Shown here: positions 53,973 to 61,859 of the stretch, piece by piece | How positions within the stretch are numbered: position 1 is the stretch's first letter | How the letters are laid out: each line of letters starts with the position of its first letter | Source: Flavisphingopyxis soli | GTDB lineage: Bacteria > Pseudomonadota > Alphaproteobacteria > Sphingomonadales > Sphingomonadaceae | Length of the DNA: 64,000 nucleotides | Direction: 5' to 3' | Assembly: GCF_007995095.1 (NCBI RefSeq) | Contig: NZ_VOPY01000002.1 | Span: forward strand, 372,001-436,000 | Made by a program: the position numbers and the translations under genes | Notes under the pieces: generated by a model | Told to the model about the DNA's origin: nothing | Database searches by the model: none | The model's input: the letters and a program-made list of their open reading frames with translations, nothing else

Positions 53973-54233
53973 TCAGAGATCGACGCCGCTGGCAATCGCT
54001 TCGAGCTTGCGGATGCGTTCCTTGAGGTCGGCGACCTCGATCCGCGATCCGGTACCCGACATGATCCGGGCGTCGTCGTAATCGTCGGCGGCGACCGCAT
54101 GGCCGGGCCGCGAAAGCTGTTCGCGCTTGAGGCCGATCCAGTCGCGCCAGGCGGTGAGGCCGACCATTGCGATCAACGCGAGGCCGGCAAAGACGATGCT
54201 GGCGGTGGCGAGGGTGGCGAGCGTGGTTTCCAT
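53973..54233 (-). CDS. Psp-linked small membrane protein 5
   Basis: 86 residues from the ATG at 54233 (an ATG three codons upstream is possible). One N-terminal membrane helix (TASIVFAGLALIAMVGLTAW) is followed by a basic stretch and a C-terminal helix ADLKERIRKLEAIASGVDL. That helix resembles, in shortened form, the ERLE...LERIV motif of its neighbours. It is the last gene of the minus-strand Psp array. Function is unknown. Confidence 0.6.
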   Translation of the reverse strand: METTLATLATASIVFAGLALIAMVGLTAWRDWIGLKREQLSRPGHAVAADDYDDARIMSGTGSRIEVADLKERIRKLEAIASGVDL

Positions 54234-54268
54234 GACCTGCATTTCCTTTCCTAAAATTCCGGGCGCGA

Positions 54269-54598
54269 TCAGTTGACGCGATCGTCGCGCAGTTGTTCGA
54301 TTTCGATGTTGAGGCCGTGCGCGCTGTCGGTGACGATGCGCTCGACATTGGCGAGGCGATCCTTGACCGACCCCAGTTCGGCGCGCAGCTGTGCGTTTTC
54401 CTGGGTGACGAGCTTGACCCGTTCGGCGGCTTCGGCGTCGGTCTTGGGATAAACCGCCTGGCCCCAGGCGCCGTCGAGCGGATAGCCGTGGCGAATGCGC
54501 ATCCAGGTCGTCACGATCCAGCCGATGCTGACCGTCCCGGCGACGATGGCGATCGGCCAGATGAGATCGCTGATCAGGGCAATTTTGTCGGGGTCCAT
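54269..54598 (-). CDS. Psp-linked small membrane protein 4 (helix plus coiled coil)
   Basis: 109 residues. One membrane helix (LIWPIAIVAGTVSIGWIVTT), a middle linker, then a coiled coil (VKLVTQENAQLRAELGSVKD) leading to RLANVERIVTDSAHGLNIEI and EQLRDDRVN. The ending matches the motif repeated in the adjacent proteins. Its ATG overlaps by one base the TAA of the preceding gene (TAATG). No family assignment. Confidence 0.65.
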   Translation of the reverse strand: MDPDKIALISDLIWPIAIVAGTVSIGWIVTTWMRIRHGYPLDGAWGQAVYPKTDAEAAERVKLVTQENAQLRAELGSVKDRLANVERIVTDSAHGLNIEIEQLRDDRVN

Positions 54599-54879
54599 TA
54601 TCGGGTCCTTTCGGCGATGCGCGGCGCGGGGTCGCTGTCGCGCAGGCGTTCGATCTCGTCGGAAATATCCATGCCCTTGTCGGTCACGATGCGCTCGAGA
54701 ACGCGCATGCGCTGTTCGAGCCGTTCGGTGTGGGCGGCGTACTGGGCGGACTTTTCGGCGGTCATTTCGGATTGCTTTTCAAGCTGGCGCTCCTTGATGC
54801 GGAGCCACATCTTGAATGGCGCGATGCTGATCGCGGCGAGGGGGATGAGGACCCAGATCCAGCTGGCGACGTCGTTCAT
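54598..54879 (-). CDS. Psp-linked small membrane protein 3 (helix plus coiled coil)
   Basis: 93 residues. Membrane helix WIWVLIPLAAISIAPFKMWL, then basic residues, then QSEMTAEKSAQYAAHTERLE and RMRVLERIVTDKGMDISDEI with ERLRD. The segment MTAEKxAQY-x9-ERLE-x4-RVLERIVTDKG-x2-xSDEI is almost identical to the next gene, so the two are recent tandem duplicates. Function is unknown. Confidence 0.7.
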   Translation of the reverse strand: MNDVASWIWVLIPLAAISIAPFKMWLRIKERQLEKQSEMTAEKSAQYAAHTERLEQRMRVLERIVTDKGMDISDEIERLRDSDPAPRIAERTR

Positions 54880-54901
54880 GGCATGCTTCCCTTAAGGCCA
54901 G

Positions 54902-55147
54902 TCAGTTGAGGCGTTCGTCGCGCAAGCGGTCGATCTCGTCCGAGACGTCGATCCCCTTGTCGGTGACGATCCGTTCGAGGACGCGCACGCGCGCTTCGAG
55001 CCGTTCCGAATTGGCCGAATACTGGGCGGCCTTTTCGGCGGTCATTTCGGACTGGCGCTCGAGCATCTTCTGCTGGTGCCGGGTCCAGATCGCGAACCCA
55101 CCGAGGAGGAACGGGGCGAGCGGAATGAGGAGTGCGAGCCAGTTCAT
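54902..55147 (-). CDS. Psp-linked small membrane protein 2 (helix plus coiled coil)
   Basis: 81 residues. Membrane helix LALLIPLAPFLLGGFAIWTR, then QSEMTAEKAAQYSANSERLE and RVRVLERIVTDKGIDVSDEI with DRLRDERLN. It is a close paralogue of the 93-residue protein just downstream. Its start overlaps the stop of the upstream gene by 4 bases, so the two are translated together. Confidence 0.7.
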   Translation of the reverse strand: MNWLALLIPLAPFLLGGFAIWTRHQQKMLERQSEMTAEKAAQYSANSERLEARVRVLERIVTDKGIDVSDEIDRLRDERLN

Positions 55148-55425
55148 GCGTCGGACCTTTCGCGCTTGCGCTCGATCCGGCCGAGGCTGTCGATTTCGGC
55201 GGCGAGGCGGTTGGAGGGATCGGTCGTGATCTCCTCGATCACCGCGAGGCGTTGTTCTAGGCGCGCGACCTTGGCAGCGAGCATGTCGCGCTCTGCATCG
55301 GGCTGCCCGGCGCTCGCCGCGTATTTGGCAAGCCGCAGGTCCTTGTCATGCTTCAGGCCGGCGCGGATCACGAACAACAGTGCGACGATCGCGACGATGA
55401 CGATGACGAAAACTTCTTCAGGCAT
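55144..55425 (-). CDS. Psp-linked small membrane protein 1 (helix plus coiled coil)
   Basis: 93 residues. Membrane helix FVIVIVAIVALLFVIRAGLK, then KHDKDLRLAKYAASAGQPDA and a coiled coil ARLEQRLAVIEEITTDPSNR with LAAEIDSLGR. This is a diverged member of the same motif family. It lies 30 bases downstream of pspC and overlaps the next gene by 4 bases. Confidence 0.65.
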   Translation of the reverse strand: MPEEVFVIVIVAIVALLFVIRAGLKHDKDLRLAKYAASAGQPDAERDMLAAKVARLEQRLAVIEEITTDPSNRLAAEIDSLGRIERKRERSDA

Positions 55426-55454
55426 GACGGCCTCCCCTTAAGCGTGTGCGCGGT

Positions 55455-55832
55455 TCAGCGCAGTTCCTCGATCTCGCGGCTCAGCTCGCGGTTGCTGCTC
55501 GTGTAGAACAGCTCGATGTCGGCGAGCCGGCGATCGAGATCGCGGAATTTCGAGCGGACTTCCTGCTTGGTCCGCTTCGGGTTCGAGCGGATGCCCTGCC
55601 AGAACTTCGCTTCTTCGGGCGTGCGGTAGAGGTCGACCGGCTTTTTCGGCGCCATCATCGCGATCGCGATATAGGCGAGGATCGGAAAGCCGCTGCCGGC
55701 GAACACCAGGAGCAGGAAGGCGAGGCGGACCCAGAGGACATCGACCCCGGTATAGTCGGCGATCCCGGCGCAAACGCCCTTGATCTTGCCATTGGGTTTG
55801 TCGAGGTAGAATTTGGTGCGACGCGATGTCAT
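55455..55832 (-). CDS. pspC: PspC-domain envelope stress protein
   Basis: 125 residues. The PspC domain is at 1-65: KFYLDKPNGKIKGVCAGIAD, DVLWVRLAFLLLVFAGSG, FPILAYIAIAMMAPKKPVDL. The C-terminal tail (FRDLDRRLADIELFYTSSNR, then ELSREIEELR) carries the array motif. PspC works with PspB to relay membrane stress to PspA. The gap to pspB is 3 bases. Confidence 0.92.
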   Translation of the reverse strand: MTSRRTKFYLDKPNGKIKGVCAGIADYTGVDVLWVRLAFLLLVFAGSGFPILAYIAIAMMAPKKPVDLYRTPEEAKFWQGIRSNPKRTKQEVRSKFRDLDRRLADIELFYTSSNRELSREIEELR

Positions 55833-55835
55833 CGG

Positions 55836-56138
55836 TCAGGTCCTTTCGCTGGAGATGTTGCGGTCTTCGAGGCGAGACATTTCGCTATAGTCGCCGTCAT
55901 GGCCGATCTGTTCGGGGCGCTGGTCGCGCGGCAGGTAATCGGGGTTATCGGCAGCGACGATCCGTTCGATCGTGTGGAGCCGTTCCTCGAGCCGGCGCGC
56001 GGTGTTGTACATGTCGTCGAGCAGGCCCTCGTCCTCGGTGGTGAGGCTCGGCGCGTTCTGTTTCCACTTGGTGATATAGTGGAACAGCATGCCGGGCAGG
56101 ATGATGAAGATACAGATTATAGCAATGACACCTTCCAT
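55836..56138 (-). CDS. pspB: phage shock protein PspB-like
   Basis: 100 residues. One membrane helix (VIAIICIFIILPGMLFHYIT), then NAPSLTTEDEGLLDDMYNTA and the coiled coil RRLEERLHTIERIVAADNPD, as in PspB. An acidic tail follows (HDGDYSEMSRLEDRNISSER). It lies 3 bases from both pspA and pspC, so the three are one operon. It is longer than Escherichia coli PspB (about 74 residues). Confidence 0.88.
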   Translation of the reverse strand: MEGVIAIICIFIILPGMLFHYITKWKQNAPSLTTEDEGLLDDMYNTARRLEERLHTIERIVAADNPDYLPRDQRPEQIGHDGDYSEMSRLEDRNISSERT

Positions 56139-56141
56139 GGC

Positions 56142-56840
56142 TCAGCCCTCCTTCTCTGCTGCATCGCCGGCGGGCTTGGCGCCGCCCTTGGCCGCTTTCA
56201 TCGCGGCGAGTTGTTCTTCGATCTGGTCCGAGCTTTCGAGTTCGGAAATCTCGTCCTCGAGGCTCTTGGGCGCCTGGCCGATCGACAGCGAGTCGGCGCG
56301 GCCCTCGGCCATGTCGACGCGGCGTTCGAGCATGTCGAAGCGCGAGAACGCGTCCTGGGTGCGCTCGCCGCTGTAGAGGTCGCGCAGCTTGATGCGGTTC
56401 TCGGCGCTTTCGAGCCGGGCGACGATCGACGACTGGCGGCTGCGCGCTTCGCGCAATTTGCCCTGCAGCTTGGCGATGTCGACCTCGTTGGCGCGCAACG
56501 CGTCGTCGAGGACGGTGATTTCCGCCTTGAGCCGCTCGGCGGTCTCGGTTGCCTTCTGGCGTTCGATCAGCGCCGCCTTGGCGAGGTCCTCGCGGTCCTT
56601 GCTCAGCGCCAGTTCGGCCTTGTCGGTCCAGTTTGCCTGGATCCCTTCGAGCTTGGTGATGTGGCGGCGCATTTCCTTCTGGTCGGCGATCGTGCGCGCG
56701 GCGTCGGCGCGGACTTCGACGAGCGTTTCTTCCATCTCGAGAATGATCATGCGGATCATCTTGGCCGGATCGTCCGCCTTATCGAGCATGTCGGTGACGT
56801 TGGCGGCAATGATGTCGCGGGTTCGAGAGAAAATGCCCAT
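56142..56840 (-). CDS. pspA: phage shock protein PspA (PspA/IM30 family)
   Basis: 232 residues from the ATG at 56840 (MGIFSRTRDIIAANVTDMLD). It is almost entirely alpha-helical coiled coil (DPAKMIRMIILEMEETLVEV, then long Glu/Lys/Ala heptads) as in the IM30 family. The tail is Ala/Lys/Glu-rich. PspA binds and stiffens the inner membrane and represses PspF. A frame-matched extension to 57128 has no such character and was dropped. Confidence 0.95.
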   Translation of the reverse strand: MGIFSRTRDIIAANVTDMLDKADDPAKMIRMIILEMEETLVEVRADAARTIADQKEMRRHITKLEGIQANWTDKAELALSKDREDLAKAALIERQKATETAERLKAEITVLDDALRANEVDIAKLQGKLREARSRQSSIVARLESAENRIKLRDLYSGERTQDAFSRFDMLERRVDMAEGRADSLSIGQAPKSLEDEISELESSDQIEEQLAAMKAAKGGAKPAGDAAEKEG

Positions 56841-56997
56841 GAGGTGGCTCCTGTAATACACGGGGGACTGCGACGCTTCCGGACCCAGGCTCGACGGCCG
56901 GGGAAAGGGGCGCGGCGGAATGTTTTGCGCCGGGACGATCCGATTTGCGGATTGTGGCCGCAAGGGGGCAAGGGGGTTCGGACGCCCCGGCGCGCGG

Positions 56998-57189
56998 TCA
57001 GGCATGATCGCCCTTCCGAATAAGGTCGGCACCGGCAGGGCCGGGCGCGACAACCGCGATCTGGGGATGGCCTCGGGCGGGCAGCATCGGCACTGCCTGG
57101 ACCGGGATGATCGATCCCCACATCGCAATACCGGTCAGGGCGAATGCGGCGAGGATCGCGGCGGTTTCTCCTTTCCAGTCGATTTTCAT
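56998..57189 (-). CDS. 63-residue membrane protein, first gene after the psp promoter
   Basis: 63 residues from the ATG at 57189, preceded by GGGACGAAG. One hydrophobic segment (TAAILAAFALTGIAMWGSII) is followed by a proline/alanine tail (VPMLPARGHPQIAVVAPGPA) and ends LIRKGDHA. A good sigma-54-type promoter lies 38 bases upstream, so it should be made with the psp operon. pspA begins 157 bases after its stop. The fold is not recognised. Earlier starts at 57270 or 57258 would put the promoter inside the gene. Confidence 0.55.
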   Translation of the reverse strand: MKIDWKGETAAILAAFALTGIAMWGSIIPVQAVPMLPARGHPQIAVVAPGPAGADLIRKGDHA

Positions 57190-57226
57190 GATCTTCGTCC
57201 CGTTGGGTTGGTGTTGCTCCATGCTT

Positions 57227-57242
57227 TGCACGAGGCGTGCCA
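57227..57242 (-). promoter_or_regulatory. sigma-54 promoter of the psp operon
   Basis: On the minus strand TGGCACG-CCTC-GTGCA matches the sigma-54 consensus TGGCACG-N4-TTGCW at all positions but one, including the invariant GG and GC with correct 10-base spacing. PspF, a sigma-54 activator, is encoded divergently. The transcription start should be near 57216. Confidence 0.75.
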
Positions 57243-57317
57243 GACCGGAATATCGCATGAATCCAGGCAATTGGCGTTGGGCCTAATCATCTGGCGTGTT
57301 TAAAGCTTGCCAATTAG

Positions 57318-57332
57318 TGGTGAATGCCACCA
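57318..57332. promoter_or_regulatory. candidate PspF upstream activating site
   Basis: TGGTG-AATGC-CACCA is a perfect 5-base inverted repeat. It lies about 102-116 bases upstream of the predicted psp start, inside the usual window for an activator of sigma-54, and 36 bases before the pspF ATG, so it could also mediate pspF autoregulation. Confidence 0.45.
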
Positions 57333-57367
57333 TAAGTTGGGCCTGACCCTGGTTTGGCTGGAGCCGC

Positions 57368-58393
<1,026 letters not shown>

Positions 58394-58544
58394 CCGACCG
58401 GCTCGCCTTGACCGCTTCGGGGTACGGCGTCATTACGCTGGCGACAACCGGGGTGATTAATCGCGCTGCGATGGGACCAGCTGGCGACCTGCTGCGTTGA
58501 TCATGGTAAGCCCCCCGACAAACACCCCCGAGAGGAGACAGACT

Positions 58545-59165
58545 ATGGCTTTCGAACTTCCCGAGCTTCCCTATGCCAAGACCGCATTCGGCGAGATCAT
58601 CTCGTCGCAGACCTTCGATTATCACCATGGCAAGCACCATAAGGCCTATGTCGACAAGACCAACGGCATGCTCGCCGACGCCGATCTTGAAGGCAAATCG
58701 CTGAGCGAAGTGATCAAGGCGGCCAAGGATAAGGGCAACAAGGGCCTGTTCAACAACGCCGCACAGGTGTGGAACCACAGCTTCTACTGGCTGTGCCTCA
58801 GCCCCGAACAGAAAAGCCCCTCGGGCGAGCTCGCCGCGCGGATCGACGACGATTTCGGATCACACGACGAATTCCTCGCCAAGTTCAAGGAAGAGGCGGT
58901 CGGCCATTTCGCGAGTGGCTGGGCCTGGCTCGTGCTCGACGGCGACACGCTCAAGATCACCTCGCTGCATGACGCCGACAGCCCCGTCGCGCACGGCATG
59001 AAGCCGCTGCTGACGCTCGACGTGTGGGAGCACGCTTATTATCTCGATTACCAGAATGCGCGCCCCGACTATGTCCAGACGCTGCTCGAAAAGGCGATCA
59101 ACTGGGAATTCGTCGCCAAGAACCTCGACGGCGAAGGCGTCAGCCGCGCCGACCAGAAGGGCTGA
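58545..59165 (+). CDS. sodB: superoxide dismutase (Fe/Mn family, Fe-type)
   Basis: 206 residues from the ATG at 58545 (GAGAGGAG upstream). Metal ligands fall in FDYHHGKHHKAYV (first His), QVWNHSFYWLC (second His) and LDVWEHAYYLDYQN (Asp and His). QVWNHSFYW, with the glutamine close to this histidine, is typical of Fe-SOD. It is cytoplasmic (no signal peptide). A Rho-independent terminator follows. Confidence 0.93.
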   Translation: MAFELPELPYAKTAFGEIISSQTFDYHHGKHHKAYVDKTNGMLADADLEGKSLSEVIKAAKDKGNKGLFNNAAQVWNHSFYWLCLSPEQKSPSGELAARIDDDFGSHDEFLAKFKEEAVGHFASGWAWLVLDGDTLKITSLHDADSPVAHGMKPLLTLDVWEHAYYLDYQNARPDYVQTLLEKAINWEFVAKNLDGEGVSRADQKG

Positions 59166-59187
59166 CCGCCCGCCGATCAGGACGTGG

Positions 59188-59216
59188 AAAAGGGGGGCGG
59201 CAACGCTCCCCTTTTT
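59188..59216 (+). terminator. Rho-independent terminator of sodB
   Basis: A stem of 12 pairs (AAAAGGGG outer part with CCCCTTTT) around a 4-base loop, with a T-run from 59212. It lies 22 bases after the sodB stop and may serve the convergent gene as well. Confidence 0.85.
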
Positions 59217-59225
59217 CGTTAACGG

Positions 59226-59960
59226 TCAGAAGGTGAATTCGTACTCGACGAGCAGCCGCCACTGGCCGTCGCTGTTGTCTTTCGCCTCGCCGAGCGCGAA
59301 CAGATATCCCGCCTCGATCTCCAGCTCGCCATTCCCAAGATGTGCGATCTCGGCCTTCGCAACGGGGCCGATGAAATGCTCTTTGCGCGGCAGGAAGTCG
59401 CGCGTCGAACCGAGCTCACCAAAGGCGGCGGCGCCTAGTCGAATTTCACCCAGCACCGCCGCATCGACCGAGGCGGCATAACCGAATTCGACAGGTTCAC
59501 CGCCGGTCAGATGCTTTTCGGCGATGAGGTTGAGGCGGGCATCGAAGGCACCGGCCTTCTTTTGCAGGAGAAGTTTGGTTTCGACCTTGTCGGGGCCTTC
59601 GAGGCCGATTTCATATTCGCCATAGATCGCGGCATCGAGGCCGGCGACTCGGCCCAGCGTGTAGATGCCTTCAAAGCCGATCGCTTCGACTTCGCGATCC
59701 AGGCCTGGTTGCTTTTCGAGTTCGACCAGGACTGCACCATAAAAGCGCGGCGAAAACCCGTAGGCGGCTTCGAGGACGAGCGCGTCCGCGCCGTCGTCGG
59801 TTCCGCCGTCGATGCGGCCGTAACGCGCCTCGATTTCGGCAACATCGGCCTTGACCGTTGCACCATAGACCTTTTCGCCGACGCCCGGTGCGGCGTGCGC
59901 TGCGGTTGATGACAGTGCGGCGATCGCCAGCGCGGCGATGGTAGATATTGGCGTACGCAT
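59226..59960 (-). CDS. probable outer-membrane or periplasmic protein, unknown family
   Basis: 244 residues. A signal peptide (ISTIAALAIAALSSTAAHAA) precedes a mature part of alternating amphipathic strands (FYGAVLVELEKQPGLDREVE, AAIYGEYEIGLEGPDKVETK, LEIEAGYLFALGEAKD). It ends WRLLVEYEFTF, with a C-terminal Phe typical of outer-membrane barrels. The strand pattern suggests a barrel of 8 to 12 strands. I do not recognise the family. It converges on sodB. Confidence 0.7.
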   Translation of the reverse strand: MRTPISTIAALAIAALSSTAAHAAPGVGEKVYGATVKADVAEIEARYGRIDGGTDDGADALVLEAAYGFSPRFYGAVLVELEKQPGLDREVEAIGFEGIYTLGRVAGLDAAIYGEYEIGLEGPDKVETKLLLQKKAGAFDARLNLIAEKHLTGGEPVEFGYAASVDAAVLGEIRLGAAAFGELGSTRDFLPRKEHFIGPVAKAEIAHLGNGELEIEAGYLFALGEAKDNSDGQWRLLVEYEFTF

Positions 59961-60151
59961 TTAGCCCCCCTGGGATGATGAATGCGGTTCCGCTAACGAG
60001 AGTTATTCGCAATAGCAAGGATCATCTGGGTAAGGCGCCGAACCAAGAGCGCAGACGCACGACCGATGCCGGCGGACGCCAGGCGCCACCAGGTCGATCG
60101 CTCCGATATAGGCTGGCTTGGTTGCGAGGCCGGGCCGCGCGGGGTGGCCGA

Positions 60152-60790
60152 TCAGGCGCCCGGTTCGTTTTCGACCGCGAGGCCGTGACGCATCAGCATC
60201 GGCACATTGGCGATCGCGAAGACCATCGACGCGGCGGTGATGCCCCAGACCTTGATCGTCAGCCAGGTGTCGAAATCGAACGCCTGGCGCAAAACCTCGT
60301 TGGTGACCGCCATGCCTGCGAAGAACAGTGCCCAGTTGCGCGACAGCAGCATCCAGCCGCTTTCGTCGAGGCCGTCATAGGCGGCCTGGAGCAGGTATTT
60401 GAGCAATGGCTTGCCGCGCAGCCAGCCGATGCCGAGGATCACGGCGAAAAAGACGTAGATGATCGTCGGCTTGATCTGGATGAATTTCTCGCTGTGGAAA
60501 TAGATCGTCAGCCCGCCGAAAAACAGCACGAGGATCGCCGATAGCCAGAGCATCGGCGAGACCCGGTTGAGTTTCCATTTCGACACCGCAACCGCAATGA
60601 CGATCGCGACCATGAAGGCGACCGTGCCCTTGATCGCGGCGGTGGTCGGGCCGAACGCATCGTCGCTGTCGCTGAACTTGAAGACGAGGAAGAAGACGAG
60701 CAGCGGCCCGAAATCGATCAGGAAGGGCAGCAGGCCGCCATGCGCCTTTTTCTCGGTCACGATGGCGGTTTGGGGAATTTCTTCGCTCAT
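60152..60790 (-). CDS. yciB: inner membrane-spanning protein YciB (septation protein A)
   Basis: 212 residues with about five membrane helices. The N-terminus FLIDFGPLLVFFLVFKFSD and the middle FQ-like helices (LSAILVLFFGGLTIYFHSEK, FIQIKPTIIYVFFAVILGIG, WLRGKPLLKYLLQAAYDGLD) are characteristic. WALFFAGMAVTNEVLRQAF and WLTIKVWGITAASMVFAIAN finish the family pattern. It is linked to envelope growth and septation. A repeat element separates it from ftsY. Confidence 0.92.
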   Translation of the reverse strand: MSEEIPQTAIVTEKKAHGGLLPFLIDFGPLLVFFLVFKFSDSDDAFGPTTAAIKGTVAFMVAIVIAVAVSKWKLNRVSPMLWLSAILVLFFGGLTIYFHSEKFIQIKPTIIYVFFAVILGIGWLRGKPLLKYLLQAAYDGLDESGWMLLSRNWALFFAGMAVTNEVLRQAFDFDTWLTIKVWGITAASMVFAIANVPMLMRHGLAVENEPGA

Positions 60791-60809
60791 ACTGGTGTTC
60801 CTTGCGGCG

Positions 60810-60932
60810 TTCCCCTCATCCAGCTCCGGCTAAGCTCCTGCGTCGCCAAGACTCCACATCCTTCTCCCGCGTCCGGGAGAAGGATACGAAGACCTCGCGC
60901 GCAGCGCGTTGGTCGCAGTTGGATGAGGGGAA
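60810..60932. repeat. 123-base MITE-like element between yciB and ftsY
   Basis: The ends (60810-60825 and 60917-60932) are 16-base inverted repeats with one mismatch (TTCCCCTCATCCAGCT). Inside is a perfect 12-base hairpin, ATCCTTCTCCCG (60858-60869), loop CGTC, CGGGAGAAGGAT (60874-60885). It is non-coding and begins 20 bases before the yciB start and ends 6 bases from the ftsY stop. Similar CTTCTCCC/GGGAGAAGG palindromes are dispersed in many proteobacteria. Confidence 0.8.
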
Positions 60933-60938
60933 GAGAGA

Positions 60939-61859
60939 TCATTCGACGTTGCCCGCGATCGCGTCAGCCAACTGGCGCGGATCGAAGGGGCGGAGGTCTT
61001 CGAGGCCCTCACCGATGCCGATGGCATGGATCGGCAGGCCGTATTGTTCGCTCGCCGCGACGAGGACGCCGCCGCGCGCGGTGCCGTCGAGCTTGGTCAT
61101 GATCAGCCCGGTGACGCCGGCGAGCTCCTTGAAGGTGGCGATCTGTTGCAGCGCGTTCTGGCCGTTGGTCGCGTCGAGGACGAGGACGACGTCGTGCGGC
61201 GCCTCTGGGTTCAGTTTGCCGAGCACGCGGCGGATCTTGGCGAGTTCGTCCATCAGCTCGCGCTTGTTCTGGAGGCGGCCCGCGGTGTCGACGATGAGGA
61301 CGTCGATGCCGGTCGCGGTCGCCTGCTTGACCGCGTCGAACACGACGCCGGCGGCATCGCCGCCTTCGGGGCCGGTGACGATCGGCACGCCCAGTCTTTC
61401 GGCCCAGACCCTGAGCTGGCCGATCGCGGCGGCGCGGAAGGTATCACCGGCGGCAAGCATGACACCGTAATCGAGTTCCTGGAAATAATGTGCCAGCTTG
61501 GCGATCGTCGTCGTCTTGCCCGATCCGTTGACGCCGATGACGAGGATCACCTGCGGGCGCGGGAAGGCATCGATGTCGAGCGGGTCGGCGACGGGGCCGA
61601 GCACCGCCGCGATCTCGTCGGCGACGACAGCCTTGACCGCGGCAATATCGGCGCCGCGCTCGAAGCGCGTCTCGGCGAGCCGGTCACGGATGCGCGCCGC
61701 CATCGCCGGGCCGAGGTCGGACATGATGAGCACGTCCTCGATCTCGTCGAGCGTCGCGCCTTCGAGCCGCGTCTGGCCGGTGAGCACGCCCGACAGATTG
61801 TCGCCAAGCCGGTCGGATGTGCGCTTGAGCCCGCCGAACAGGCGTTCGGTCCAGCTCAT
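60939..61859 (-). CDS. ftsY: signal recognition particle receptor FtsY
   Basis: 306 residues. The NG domain carries P-loop IGVNGSGKTTTIAKLAHYFQ, DTFRAAAIGQLRVWAERL, VLIVDTAGRLQNKRELMDEL and TKLDGTARGGVLVAASEQYG. The long acidic A-domain of enteric FtsY is absent, as is usual in alphaproteobacteria. It is the membrane receptor for SRP-ribosome complexes. Its ATG overlaps the mtaB stop by 4 bases. Confidence 0.95.
   Translation of the reverse strand: MSWTERLFGGLKRTSDRLGDNLSGVLTGQTRLEGATLDEIEDVLIMSDLGPAMAARIRDRLAETRFERGADIAAVKAVVADEIAAVLGPVADPLDIDAFPRPQVILVIGVNGSGKTTTIAKLAHYFQELDYGVMLAAGDTFRAAAIGQLRVWAERLGVPIVTGPEGGDAAGVVFDAVKQATATGIDVLIVDTAGRLQNKRELMDELAKIRRVLGKLNPEAPHDVVLVLDATNGQNALQQIATFKELAGVTGLIMTKLDGTARGGVLVAASEQYGLPIHAIGIGEGLEDLRPFDPRQLADAIAGNVE

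Noticed and set aside
55446-57023. Plus-strand 525-codon frame
   Set aside because: It is antisense to pspC, pspB and pspA, whose products are recognisable. No domain is visible in it.
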